Shown: positions 31,771-39,466 of the stretch, in pieces | Position numbering within the stretch: position 1 is the stretch's first letter | Layout of the letters: each line of letters begins with the position of its first letter | NCBI RefSeq assembly: GCF_042652185.1 | Contig: NZ_JBHSIX010000007.1 | Source: Actinacidiphila fildesensis | GTDB taxonomy: Bacteria; Actinomycetota; Actinomycetes; Streptomycetales; Streptomycetaceae | Reading direction: 5' to 3' (one strand) | DNA length: 64,000 nt | Notes under the pieces: model-generated | Databases searched by the model: none | What the model was told of the DNA's origin: nothing | Seen by the model: the letters and a program-made list of their open reading frames with translations, nothing else | Program-made: the position numbers and the translations under genes

Positions 31771-31935
31771 ATGTCCCTCGAAGCGACCGTTGGAGACGAC
31801 GGGATGATCTACATCCGCGAGACCGACGAGCCGGAGATCGTGGCCGTCACCAGTCCCGCCAAGTGGGAGGCGTTCGTGAAGGGCGTCAAGGCGGGGGAGT
31901 TCGACGCGTTCGCTGAGGAGCCGGACACGGCTTAG
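31771..31935 (+). CDS. Small DUF397-like protein, 54 aa
   Basis: Very short acidic protein. Its second half (VAVTSPAKWEAFVKGVKAGEFD) matches the C-terminal block of DUF397, a family often paired with XRE-type regulators in Streptomyces. The N-terminal conserved WRKSSYSGG-type motif of DUF397 is missing, so this is a truncated family member. No helix-turn-helix partner sits beside it; the nearest neighbours are the Uma2 gene and the histidine kinase gene. Its last 4 bp overlap the end of the kinase gene. Confidence 0.6.
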   Translation: MSLEATVGDDGMIYIRETDEPEIVAVTSPAKWEAFVKGVKAGEFDAFAEEPDTA

Positions 31936-33380
31936 AGCTTGCCCTCAGCCCGGTCCTGTCGCGGCGGATCCTGGAAGCTCACCCGGAACAGGGCGCCGCC
32001 GCCCGGTGCGGGTTCCGCCGTGATGGTGGCGCCATGGGCGTGGGCGATCTGCCGGGCCATGGCGAGGCCGAGGCCCGAACCGGGCAGTGCGCGGGCGGAG
32101 TCCGCGCGGTAGAAGCGGTCGAAGACGTAAGGGGCGTCCTGCGGGGCGATCCCCGGCCCGTGGTCGCGGACGGTCAGCTCCACCACCTCCCCCTCCCCGG
32201 GACGGGACCCGGAGCCGGTCCGGGTGAGGGCGACCTCGACCGGGGCTCCCGGCGGGCTGAACTTGGCCGCGTTGTCCACGAGGTTGGTCAGCAGCCGGCT
32301 GAGCCGGGCCGGGACGCCGGGGACGTGCGCCTGCGCGGCGGCCGGGTCCGTGGCGAGGGTGAAGGGGACGTCGGGCCAGTGGCCGCGGGCGGCCCGTACG
32401 GCATGGCCCGCCAGGTCGGCGAGGCCCACGTCCTCGACCAGCGGCAGCGGTTCCTCGTCCCGCGCCAGCTCGATCAGGTCGTTGACGAGCTGGGTGACCT
32501 CGCGCAACTGCCGCTGCAGAGCGCCGGAGGCGCGGTCCCGCTGGGCGTCGGTGAGCCGGTCGGCGCGCGCCAGCAGGTCGGCGTTGGTGCGCAGCGCTGT
32601 GAGCGGTGTGCGCAGCTCGTGCGAGGCGTCGGCCACCAGCCGGCGCTGCGCCATGACGGACTGCTCCAGCTCGCCGAGCATGGTGTTGAAGGCGGTGGCG
32701 AGCCGGGTGACCTCGTCCTGGCGGTGTTCGGGACCGGCCGGGATCTCGATCCGGTGCCGGGCGTCCCGGGTGGCGGCGATCCGCTCCGCCGTGGCCGTCA
32801 GCCGGGCGACCGGCGCCAGTCCCGTCCGGGAGACCCAGTAGCCGAGGAGGGCGGCGAGCAGCACCCCCGTGCCGCCGACGCCCGCGAGCAGCCAGGCGGC
32901 CTGCCGGACGCCCTGCTCGACGGTGTCGGACCGCACCGCCACCTGCAGCGCCCGGCCGCCGCCGAAGCCGCTGGTGAACATCCGCGCCGGATGCCCGGAC
33001 AGCGTGATGTTGCTGAAGTACGCCGGACGGTCGCCGGCCGCGACCTCCCGCACCGGCGCGGAGACCGGCAGCGGATACGGCTCCCGCGGGTCGGCCGCCG
33101 GGTCCGCCGGGACGATCTGCGAGCAGGCGGGCGCCGACAGGAACACGCACTCCCCGGCCACCACCTGCGGGCTCTCGCCGCGGTGCTGCTGCTTGACCAG
33201 CGTCGCCGACTGGGTGAGATGCAGATCCAGTTGGTGGACGAGTTCGTAGCGGATGACGAAGAAGGCCGCCGCGCAGACCCCGACCGCGACCAGGGCGACG
33301 GCGGCGGACGCCGCGACCGCCAGCCGGGTGCGCAGTGGCCGGTGCCGGCGCCAGCGCGCCATCCCGCGGGTCCCCGTCAC
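31932..33380 (-). CDS. Sensor histidine kinase, HAMP type, 482 aa
   Basis: Membrane sensor kinase of the two-component system. Transmembrane segments lie near residues 18-40 and 163-185. The extracytoplasmic sensor domain is between them and contains two cysteines (GECVFLSAPACSQIV, residues about 78-88), a possible disulfide. HAMP follows (residues about 188-240), then HisKA with His in DASHELRTPL (about 265) and the HATPase N-box, DNAAKFS, with the G-box DHGPGIAPQD. Its start overlaps the response-regulator stop by 4 bp (ATGA). The stimulus is unknown. Location next to murein-type genes suggests envelope sensing. Confidence 0.92.
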   Translation of the reverse strand: MTGTRGMARWRRHRPLRTRLAVAASAAVALVAVGVCAAAFFVIRYELVHQLDLHLTQSATLVKQQHRGESPQVVAGECVFLSAPACSQIVPADPAADPREPYPLPVSAPVREVAAGDRPAYFSNITLSGHPARMFTSGFGGGRALQVAVRSDTVEQGVRQAAWLLAGVGGTGVLLAALLGYWVSRTGLAPVARLTATAERIAATRDARHRIEIPAGPEHRQDEVTRLATAFNTMLGELEQSVMAQRRLVADASHELRTPLTALRTNADLLARADRLTDAQRDRASGALQRQLREVTQLVNDLIELARDEEPLPLVEDVGLADLAGHAVRAARGHWPDVPFTLATDPAAAQAHVPGVPARLSRLLTNLVDNAAKFSPPGAPVEVALTRTGSGSRPGEGEVVELTVRDHGPGIAPQDAPYVFDRFYRADSARALPGSGLGLAMARQIAHAHGATITAEPAPGGGALFRVSFQDPPRQDRAEGKL

Positions 33381-34075
33381 CCGAGGTCCAGCCGGTAGCC
33401 GACGCCGTGCACGGTCTGCACCAGCCGCGGCTCGCCGCCCGCCTCCAGCTTCCGCCGCAGATAACCGATGTAGACGGCCAGCGAGTTGGAGTCCGGGCCG
33501 AAGTCATGGCCCCAGACCCGCTCCAGGATCACCTCGCGCGGCAGCGCCTGGCCCGGATGCCGCATCAGCAGCTCCAGCAGCGCGAACTCGGTACGGCTGA
33601 ACTCCAGCGGGCGGCCGCCTCTGCTGCCGGTGCGGGTGACCGGCTGGACGACCAGATCCGCGTACGAAAGTTCCGGTTCCTCGCCGCCCCCCGACGCGGC
33701 CCGGCGCAGCAACGCCCTTAGCCGGGCCAGCAGTTCGTCCAGTGCGAACGGCTTGACGAGATAGTCGTCGGCGCCCGCGTCCAGGCCGTCGACCCGCTCG
33801 CTCACCGAGTCGAGCGCCGTGAGGACGAGCACGGGCGTACGGTCGCCCAGCCCGCGCAGCCGCCGGCAGACCGCCAGCCCGTCGAGCACCGGCATCATCA
33901 CGTCCAGCACGATCGCGTCCGGCTGCCAGGCCGCCACCTCCGACAGCGCGGCGAGCCCGTCGGCGGCCCCGCGCACCGCGTAGCCCTCGACGGTGAGGCC
34001 GTCCTCGACGGCGGCGCGTACCTCGGGTTCGTCGTCCACGACGAGGATGCGGGCGGGCGGTGGTGCAGTGTCCAT
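33377..34075 (-). CDS. OmpR-family response regulator, 232 aa
   Basis: DNA-binding partner of the adjacent kinase. The receiver domain has Asp pair DDEP (residues about 15-16), phospho-acceptor Asp in IVLDVMMP (about 56), and Lys in LVKPFALDE. The C-terminal winged helix ends PREVILERVWGHDFGPDSNSLAVYIGYLRRKLE. The start at 34075 (MDTAPPPARILVVDDEP) is favoured over a longer frame with no family match. It is divergent from the MurG-like gene over a 64-bp spacer that holds a direct repeat typical of OmpR-type operators. Confidence 0.93.
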   Translation of the reverse strand: MDTAPPPARILVVDDEPEVRAAVEDGLTVEGYAVRGAADGLAALSEVAAWQPDAIVLDVMMPVLDGLAVCRRLRGLGDRTPVLVLTALDSVSERVDGLDAGADDYLVKPFALDELLARLRALLRRAASGGGEEPELSYADLVVQPVTRTGSRGGRPLEFSRTEFALLELLMRHPGQALPREVILERVWGHDFGPDSNSLAVYIGYLRRKLEAGGEPRLVQTVHGVGYRLDLG

Positions 34076-34098
34076 GGGCCCAAGGGTCCCAAACCGGG

Positions 34099-34117
34099 CT
34101 CTTAGAACCCTCTTAGA
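34099..34117. promoter_or_regulatory. 11-bp-period direct repeat, likely response-regulator site
   Basis: CTCTTAGA occurs at 34099-34106 and again at 34110-34117, an exact 11-bp spacing. This places both half-sites on one helix face, as for OmpR/PhoB-type tandem binding. It lies 22 bp upstream of the MurG-like ATG and 23 bp from the response-regulator start on the other strand. Confidence 0.7.
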
Positions 34118-34139
34118 CCGTCCCGTCAGCGTTGCGGCC

Positions 34140-35270
34140 ATGCGGACCTCACAGGACATTCCACTGTCAGTGGTCATCGGGGCGGGCGGCACCGGTGGGC
34201 ACATCTATCCAGGACTGGCACTCGCCGACGCGCTGCGCCGGGCCGATCCACGGGCGGTCGTCACCTTCGTCGGCACCGAACGCGGGCTGGAGACCCGGCT
34301 GATACCGGAAGCCGGCTACCGGCTGCACACGGTCAACATGATCCCGTTCGACCGGTCGCTCGGCGCCCGCCGCTATCTGCTGCCGGCCGCGCTGCTGAGC
34401 TCGGCGGTGCGCTGCCGGACGATCCTGCGCGAGCAGGGCGCGCAGATCGCGGTGGGGATGGGCGGCTATCCCAGCGCGCCGGTGATCCTCGGGGCGCGGC
34501 TGGCGGGGCTGCCGAGCCTGGTCCACGAGTCCAACGCGGTGCCGGGCCGCGCCAACCAGTTCGCGGCCCGGCTCACCCCGAACATCGCGCTGGCCTTCGA
34601 CCGCAGCCGCGCGCATCTGCCGTCCGGCAGCACGGCGGAGACCGTGGGCATGCCGCTGTCCGGGCCGCTGGCCACCCTGGACCGGGCCGCCCTGCGCGGC
34701 CGGGCCCGCGCCGAGCTGGGCGTACCGGCCGGGGCCCGGCTGGTCCTCGTCAACGGCGGCAGCCTGGGCGCCACCCGGCTGACCGACGCGGCGATCGGAC
34801 TCGCCGCGCGCTGGCGGGACCGGAACGACGTACGGCTGCTCATCAAGACGGGCCCGGCCGCGCTCGCCGAGGCCAGGACCCGGCTGGCCGGGAACCCGGT
34901 CGCCGAGGCCGTCCCGTACCTGGACCGGATGGACCTCGCCTACGCGGCCGCCGACCTGGTGATCTGCCGGGCCGGGTCCGCGACCATCGCCGAACTGGCC
35001 ACGACCGGGGTGCCCGCCGTGCTCGTCCCTTATCCACACGCGCCCGGCGACCACCAGACGCACAACGCCCGCGTCCTGTCCGACGCCGGGGCCGCCGTGC
35101 TGCTCCCCGACGCCGAAGCGACCGCCGACCGGCTGGCCGCGCTCGTCGAGCCGCTGCTGCGCGACCCGCGCCGGCTCGCCGCGATGAGCGGCGCCGCCGA
35201 CCCCGGCACCCACGCCCGGGCGGCCGATCTGCTCGCCGCCAAGACTCTCGAACTGAGGAACGCCGCATGA
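34140..35270 (+). CDS. MurG-like lipid II-type GlcNAc transferase, 376 aa
   Basis: Two-domain GT-B glycosyltransferase of the MurG family, which normally adds GlcNAc to lipid I. The motifs GGTGGHIYPGLALADALR (residues about 17-34), HESNAVPGRANQF (about 127-139), GGSLGA (about 200-205) and RAGSATIAELATTGVPAVLVPYPHAPGDHQTHNARVL (about 278-314) are all intact, so it looks catalytically competent. It is a likely paralogue, because the genus has murG in the division cluster. The stop overlaps the dehydratase start by 4 bp, giving one operon. The substrate could be a modified lipid I. Confidence 0.88.
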   Translation: MRTSQDIPLSVVIGAGGTGGHIYPGLALADALRRADPRAVVTFVGTERGLETRLIPEAGYRLHTVNMIPFDRSLGARRYLLPAALLSSAVRCRTILREQGAQIAVGMGGYPSAPVILGARLAGLPSLVHESNAVPGRANQFAARLTPNIALAFDRSRAHLPSGSTAETVGMPLSGPLATLDRAALRGRARAELGVPAGARLVLVNGGSLGATRLTDAAIGLAARWRDRNDVRLLIKTGPAALAEARTRLAGNPVAEAVPYLDRMDLAYAAADLVICRAGSATIAELATTGVPAVLVPYPHAPGDHQTHNARVLSDAGAAVLLPDAEATADRLAALVEPLLRDPRRLAAMSGAADPGTHARAADLLAAKTLELRNAA

Positions 35271-36283
35271 CAGCGACCACATCTTTGAACCCTGTCGACT
35301 GGACCGGCCGCACCGTCCTGGTGACCGGCGCCGAGGGCTTCATCGGCAGCACCCTGGTCGACCTGCTGGTCGAGCGCGGCGCGAACGTCCGCGCCCTGGT
35401 GCACTACAAGCCCTACGGCGAACGCGGCCACCTCGCCGGCTATCTGCGGCCGGACAGCCCCGTCGAGATGCTCGCGGGCGATGTCCGCGACGCGGGCCGC
35501 GTCATGGACGCCGTCGACGGCTGCGACACCGTCTTCCACCTCGCGGCACTGATCGGCATCCCGTACAGCTACCAGGCCCCCGAGGCCTATGTGCAGACGA
35601 ACGTGGCCGGCACCCAGAACGTCGCCGGTGCCTGTCTGCGGCACGGAGTGCGCCGGCTCGTCCACACCTCCACCAGCGAGGTCTACGGCAGCGCGCTCAC
35701 CGTGCCGATCAGCGAGAGCCACCCGCTGCAGCCGCAGTCCCCGTACTCCGCCTCGAAGATCGGCGCGGACATGACGGCGCTGTCATACTTCCACTCCTTC
35801 GAGCTGCCCGTCACGGTCGTCCGGCCCTTCAACACCTACGGCCCCCGGCAGTCCGCGCGCGCCGTCATTCCGGCGATCCTCGCCCAGCTGCACTCCGGCG
35901 CCCGGCAGATCCGCCTCGGATCCCTCGCGCCGACCCGCGACTTCACCTACGCCACCGACACCGCCGCCGGCTTCCTGGCCCTGGCCGGCTGCGACCGGGC
36001 CCTCGGCGAGGTCGTCAACCTCGGCACCGGCCGCGAGGTCTCCATCGGCGACATCGCCCGCTCCCTGATCGCCGCCTCCGGCCGAGAAGCGGAGATCGTC
36101 GTCGACCCGGCCCGCCTGCGCCCCTCGGGCAGCGAGGTCCAGCGCCTGCTGTCGGACAACTCCCGGGCGCGCCAGTGGGCGGGATGGGAGCCACAGGTGT
36201 CCCTGGAGGAGGGACTGCGCCGCACCTCGGAGTGGGTCGCGGAGAACCTGAACCTCTTCGCGACGGACCGCTACCAGGTGTAG
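35267..36283 (+). CDS. LegB-like NAD-dependent sugar 4,6-dehydratase, 338 aa
   Basis: Extended short-chain dehydrogenase. The NAD-binding motif is TGAEGFIGS (residues about 20-28). The active-site region is TSTSEVYG (134-141), with Glu138 kept and the canonical Asp replaced by Ser137, and YSASK has Tyr160/Lys164. The blocks RPFNTYGPRQSARAVIP and PTRDFTYA match the LegB type acting on nucleotide-GlcNAc in legionaminic acid synthesis. No other legionaminate or sialic-acid genes are nearby. It is translationally coupled to the MurG-like gene, suggesting it modifies a sugar used by that transferase. Family identity is from memory. Confidence 0.82.
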   Translation: MTATTSLNPVDWTGRTVLVTGAEGFIGSTLVDLLVERGANVRALVHYKPYGERGHLAGYLRPDSPVEMLAGDVRDAGRVMDAVDGCDTVFHLAALIGIPYSYQAPEAYVQTNVAGTQNVAGACLRHGVRRLVHTSTSEVYGSALTVPISESHPLQPQSPYSASKIGADMTALSYFHSFELPVTVVRPFNTYGPRQSARAVIPAILAQLHSGARQIRLGSLAPTRDFTYATDTAAGFLALAGCDRALGEVVNLGTGREVSIGDIARSLIAASGREAEIVVDPARLRPSGSEVQRLLSDNSRARQWAGWEPQVSLEEGLRRTSEWVAENLNLFATDRYQV

Positions 36284-36296
36284 AGGCGGCCCCGGG

Positions 36297-36941
36297 TCAG
36301 CGGATGGCCGCCAGGCCGCCCAGCAGCAACGTCGTGAAGGTGCGGGCCCAGGCCGCGTCCACCGGTTCGCCGCTGACCAGGGTGCGGTGGACGACGGCGC
36401 CGGCGATGACGTCGAAGATGAGGTCGATCTGGGTGGCGGTGTCCGTGCCGTGGGGGCCCAGCGGCGGGCCGTCCGGCGGGAGTTCGCCGCGCTCCTGGGC
36501 GCGCCGGCGGCCGAGGACCACGAGGCACTTCTGCCGGTCCACGATGGCCTCGCGGATCCGCCGCCGCAATGCTTCGTCGTGGGTGGACTCGGCGACGACG
36601 GCCATCAGGGCGGTCCTGGCCTCGGGGAGCGCGAGCAGCGCCGCGAACTGCAGCACCACGTCCTCGATGTCGGCCTGGAGGCTTCCCCGGTCGGGCAGCT
36701 CCAGTTCGTCGAAGAGCACCGCGACCGCGTCGACGACCAGCTCGTTCTTGCCCGCCCAGCGGCGGTAGAGGGTGGTCTTGGCGACGCCGGCCCGGGTGGC
36801 GACATCGCCCATCGTCAGCCCGCCCCAGCCCAGTTCGACCAGGGCGGCCCTGGTGGCTTCCAGGATCGCGTGGTCGGCGTCGGCGCTGCGGGGGCGGCCC
36901 GTCTTCTTCGCTGAAGTGCCGTTGTGCATGGCTGGGACCAT
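36297..36941 (-). CDS. TetR-family transcriptional regulator, 214 aa
   Basis: Dimeric one-component regulator. The helix-turn-helix lies near residues 37-56 (MGDVATRAGVAKTTLYRRWAGKNEL), and the C-terminal ligand domain is typical (residues 80-214). Start ATG 36941 and ATG 36929 (MHNGTSAKKTGRPRS) are both possible; the second resembles related proteins. It is divergent from the thioredoxin-like gene. A perfect inverted repeat in that spacer is a candidate operator. It is convergent with the dehydratase gene. Its target may be itself or the thioredoxin-like gene. Confidence 0.88.
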   Translation of the reverse strand: MVPAMHNGTSAKKTGRPRSADADHAILEATRAALVELGWGGLTMGDVATRAGVAKTTLYRRWAGKNELVVDAVAVLFDELELPDRGSLQADIEDVVLQFAALLALPEARTALMAVVAESTHDEALRRRIREAIVDRQKCLVVLGRRRAQERGELPPDGPPLGPHGTDTATQIDLIFDVIAGAVVHRTLVSGEPVDAAWARTFTTLLLGGLAAIR

Positions 36942-36976
36942 ACCGGCCAGTACGCCGGGTGGCCCGCGACCGCTCC

Positions 36977-36990
36977 GTGACCGGGATCAC
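36977..36990. promoter_or_regulatory. Crp-type motif in TetR upstream region
   Basis: GTGACCGGGATCAC read on the minus strand is GTGATCCCGGTCAC, which fits the Streptomyces Crp pattern GTG-N6-GNCAC. It lies 36-48 bp upstream of the TetR start. It is a short motif, so chance occurrence is possible. Confidence 0.35.
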
Positions 36991-37038
36991 GCCGCCCCGC
37001 GGGGTTGAAGCTTGCGGGGACCGGACAGTTTGGAGTTA

Positions 37039-37055
37039 CGCTACGACTCGTAGCG
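37039..37055. promoter_or_regulatory. TetR-type operator candidate
   Basis: CGCTACG and CGTAGCG form a perfect 7-bp inverted repeat with a 3-bp spacer, extended by TTA and AA flanks. It sits in the divergent spacer about 100 bp upstream of the TetR start and 147 bp before the thioredoxin-like gene. Symmetry and length suit a TetR dimer. Confidence 0.6.
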
Positions 37056-37202
37056 AAAGAGCGATGACCACTGGCGCAGGTGGGGACCCACGCCGAGAAG
37101 GACACTCTGGAACAGCGGTGGAGGCTCCCGGCTGTCCGCGATCCGGCGGACGGTTCGGGGGCCGTTCACACTTTTTTACGACGAGGGGGGAGGATTGACC
37201 TC

Positions 37203-38177
37203 ATGCAGCCACGGAACATGTCCATGAGCGGCGTGGTCGACCTCGCCGCGCTGAAGGCGGCCGGTGAGGCCAAGGCGAAGGCCGAGCAGGCCAGGGCGCA
37301 ACGGCAGGACGCCGGCGCCCCCGCCCCTTCCGCCGCCTCCCCGCTCGTCATCGATGTCACCGAGGAGACTTTCGAGAGCGAAGTACTGCAGCGCTCCTCC
37401 GAGGTCCCGGTCGTCATCAGCTTCTGGGCCGAACAGGCCGAGCAGAGCAAGCAGCTCAACGAGACGCTGGAACGGCTGGTCGGCGAGTACGCCGGCCGCT
37501 TCCTGCTGGCCCGCGCCGATGTGTACGCCAACCAGCTGCTGTTCCAGCAGTTCGGCGCCCAGGGCGTGCCGGCCGTCTTCGCGGTGCTCGCCGGTCAGGC
37601 GATGCCGCTCTTCCAGGGTGCGGCCGCCGACGACCAGATCCGCGAGGTGCTGGACCAGCTGATCGCCGTGGGCGAGCAGCGCTTCGGCATCGTCGGCGCT
37701 CCGGTCGAGGCGGGCGCGGCTCCGGCCGCCGCCGCCACCCCCGAGCCCCGGCCCGCCACTCCGCAGGAGCTGGCGCTGTCCGCCGCGCACGACGCGCTGG
37801 ACGCGGGCGATCTGGGCGGCGCCGTCCAGGCGTACCGGAATGTGCTGGCGGACGAGCCGGCCAACGCCGAGGCCAAGCTCGGCCTGGCCCAGGCCGAACT
37901 GTTGCAGCGGGTGCAGGACGCCGACCCGCAGGCGGTCCGCAAGGCCGCCGCCGACAACCCCGCCGATGTGCCGGCCCAGCTGGCCGCGGCGGATCTCGAC
38001 CTCGTCGGCGGGCATGTCGAGGACGCCTTCGGGCGACTGGTGGACACCGTGCGCCGTACGGCCGGTGACGACCGGGACGCGGCACGGCTGCGTCTGCTGG
38101 AACTCTTCGACGTCATCGGCACCGACGACCCCCGCGTGGTGACAGCGCGTGTCGCACTGGCTCGCGTCCTGTTCTGA
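37203..38177 (+). CDS. Thioredoxin-fold TPR protein without CXXC (CnoX/YbbN-like), 324 aa
   Basis: Chaperedoxin-like protein. The N-terminal extension is Ala/Gln-rich (residues 1-45). The thioredoxin fold spans about 48-155, and the redox site is replaced: FWAEQAEQSKQL where WCGPCK would be, so both active cysteines are lost. TPR-like helices fill residues 180-324 (ELALSAAHDALDAGDLGGAVQAYRNVLADEPANAEAKLGLAQAELL). This order matches E. coli CnoX (YbbN), a holdase working with GroEL/DnaK. GGAGGA lies 8 nt before the ATG. It is followed by a strong terminator. A redox reductase role is unlikely. Confidence 0.88.
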   Translation: MQPRNMSMSGVVDLAALKAAGEAKAKAEQARAQRQDAGAPAPSAASPLVIDVTEETFESEVLQRSSEVPVVISFWAEQAEQSKQLNETLERLVGEYAGRFLLARADVYANQLLFQQFGAQGVPAVFAVLAGQAMPLFQGAAADDQIREVLDQLIAVGEQRFGIVGAPVEAGAAPAAAATPEPRPATPQELALSAAHDALDAGDLGGAVQAYRNVLADEPANAEAKLGLAQAELLQRVQDADPQAVRKAAADNPADVPAQLAAADLDLVGGHVEDAFGRLVDTVRRTAGDDRDAARLRLLELFDVIGTDDPRVVTARVALARVLF

Positions 38178-38199
38178 CCGCAGCTGATTCATCGATACG

Positions 38200-38238
38200 G
38201 CGACCGCACTTTACGCAATCGTGATGAAGTGCGGTCGC
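38200..38238 (+). terminator. 12-bp perfect terminator hairpin
   Basis: GCGACCGCACTT at 38200-38211 pairs with AAGTGCGGTCGC at 38227-38238, with a 15-nt loop. It lies 22 bp after the thioredoxin-like stop. Confidence 0.65.
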
Positions 38239-38367
38239 TGTTACTTCCGGTAAGAGAGTGACCCCTTTTCTTCCGGAAATCTTTCTCTTTGTCGGACATT
38301 CACGCCCTCGCCGCAACTACGCTGCGTGATATCGCGACGTTTGATGATCGCGCTCTCGACATCCTTC

Positions 38368-38385
38368 CGTTACTCGCTGGTAACG
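38368..38385. promoter_or_regulatory. Inverted repeat in gene-free region
   Basis: CGTTAC and GTAACG are separated by 6 bp, a symmetric site typical of dimeric repressors. It is about 400 bp from the nearest downstream gene, so its target is unclear. Confidence 0.35.
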
Positions 38386-38482
38386 AGACCTCTTGTGCAG
38401 CGGCTGGGAATGGACCACCATCGGCCAAGCTCGGTCCTGTTCCCCCGACCATCCGGCAGCCAGCTGGTGCGGCTGGGGGCGA

Positions 38483-38506
38483 CCCCCAGCGGTAGCCGGG
38501 GGAGGG
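38483..38506. repeat. Dispersed small repeat, copy 1
   Basis: The core CCCAGCGGTAGC with GGGGGAG after it is shared with 62097-62118. The arms CCCCCAGC and CCGGGGG make a hairpin around the central GGTAG. This pattern resembles the short REP-like sequences common in Streptomyces intergenic DNA. Confidence 0.6.
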
Positions 38507-38745
38507 TCCCCACCGAGTGGAAGTGCACGGCGTAACTGCCGCCGCTTCCGGACAGGGGGGTCTCTGCCCACCCAGCAGGGCCTGTCCAGCAGGTTGCGCG
38601 AGAGCGTGGCCAGTGGTTGTCGCTCGGGGGTGATCGCTGATGATTCGGACTGCGCCGTCCGCATACCCGCGGACCGGCCTTCGATGACGGCGCTCCCTTT
38701 CCCGAGGACGTAGCTCTTCTCCCCATCCCGGCCCCGGATCTCCAT

Positions 38746-38757
38746 ATCCGGCCGGAT
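38746..38757. promoter_or_regulatory. 12-bp palindrome upstream of DUF6230 gene
   Basis: ATCCGGCCGGAT is a perfect palindrome 26 bp before the ATG, ahead of the ribosome site AGGAGGAAAG. It may be an operator. Confidence 0.4.
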
Positions 38758-38783
38758 GTGTACGTCCGATCAGGAGGAAAGTC

Positions 38784-39425
38784 ATGGAGTCGGTCGTTAG
38801 AGGCGGCACCAAGTGGAAGCGGTTCGCCGTTGTCATGGTGCCGGGTATTGCTGCCACGGCAGTGATCGGCATGGCGCTCGCACAGGGCGCGCTCGCCGCG
38901 TCGTTCGCAGTGTCCGGCCAGAACTTCAAGGTCAGCGCTGACGAGCTGCACGGCTTCGGGTTCGTCCAGTACGGCGCGATGGACGCCCAGGTCGGCGGCA
39001 CCACTGTGCCGGTCGCGGTCTCGGGCTTCCACTCCGCCGACATCACCAAGATGTGCCAGTCCGTTATCACGCATGTCCCGGTCTTCGGCGATGTGACGCT
39101 GCGGCTGGAGGCCGGTGGCAAGGGCACGCCGGTCCACGCCGAGAACCTGTACATCGACCTGGACCAGCTCAACGCGGACGCGTCGTTCACGAACATCAAC
39201 ATCGGTGTTCCGGCAGGCGCGGCGGGCAACAACAAGGACGCCACGGGCATCGACGGCCCGCACAAGGCCGGCCAGGGTCCGCAGAACCCGGGCGCCTTCG
39301 CCCAGGAGGCCCAGGAGGCCACGCTGACCAAGGTGCAGCAGACCGCTTGGGCGACCAGCGCGGGCACCTTCAAGCTCAGCGGATTGAGCCTGTCGGTCAA
39401 GAAGGGCAGTAACGAGTGCTACTAG
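38784..39425 (+). CDS. DUF6230 family exported protein, 213 aa
   Basis: Exported or membrane-anchored protein of unknown function, sometimes labelled cholesterol esterase without evidence. The N-terminal signal/anchor spans residues about 13-38 (FAVVMVPGIAATAVIGMALAQGALAAS). The mature part is beta-rich, with Cys near residue 92 and Cys near the C-terminus (NECY). It has no lipase GXSXG motif, so esterase activity is not supported. AGGAGG precedes the ATG. It starts a three-gene set with DUF6114 and a Pro/Ala/Thr-rich protein, which recurs together in the genus. Confidence 0.82.
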   Translation: MESVVRGGTKWKRFAVVMVPGIAATAVIGMALAQGALAASFAVSGQNFKVSADELHGFGFVQYGAMDAQVGGTTVPVAVSGFHSADITKMCQSVITHVPVFGDVTLRLEAGGKGTPVHAENLYIDLDQLNADASFTNINIGVPAGAAGNNKDATGIDGPHKAGQGPQNPGAFAQEAQEATLTKVQQTAWATSAGTFKLSGLSLSVKKGSNECY

Positions 39426-39438
39426 GCACTTGACCGGT

Positions 39439-39466
39439 CGGGTGAGGGGTTTGCGCCCCTCACCCG
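39439..39466 (+). terminator. Hairpin between DUF6230 and DUF6114 genes
   Basis: CGGGTGAGGGG and CCCCTCACCCG form an 11-bp perfect stem with a 6-nt loop, 13 bp after the DUF6230 stop. It may be a terminator or attenuator, since the downstream gene is 92 bp away on the same strand. Confidence 0.55.

Larger units (their letters stand above)
38239..38783. other. Gene-free region of about 550 bp
   Basis: No convincing gene was seen on either strand; the open frames here look like spurious high-GC frames. It contains an AT-richer stretch at 38250-38300, the inverted repeat CGTTAC/GTAACG (38368-38385), a copy of a dispersed repeat (38483-38506), and a 12-bp palindrome just before the DUF6230 gene. 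It could hold a long leader, a small RNA or degraded sequence. Confidence 0.5.

Noticed and set aside
38317..38745. Minus-strand 142-codon frame in the gene-free region
   Set aside because: No ribosome site, no recognisable domain, and it covers the dispersed repeat; looks random.
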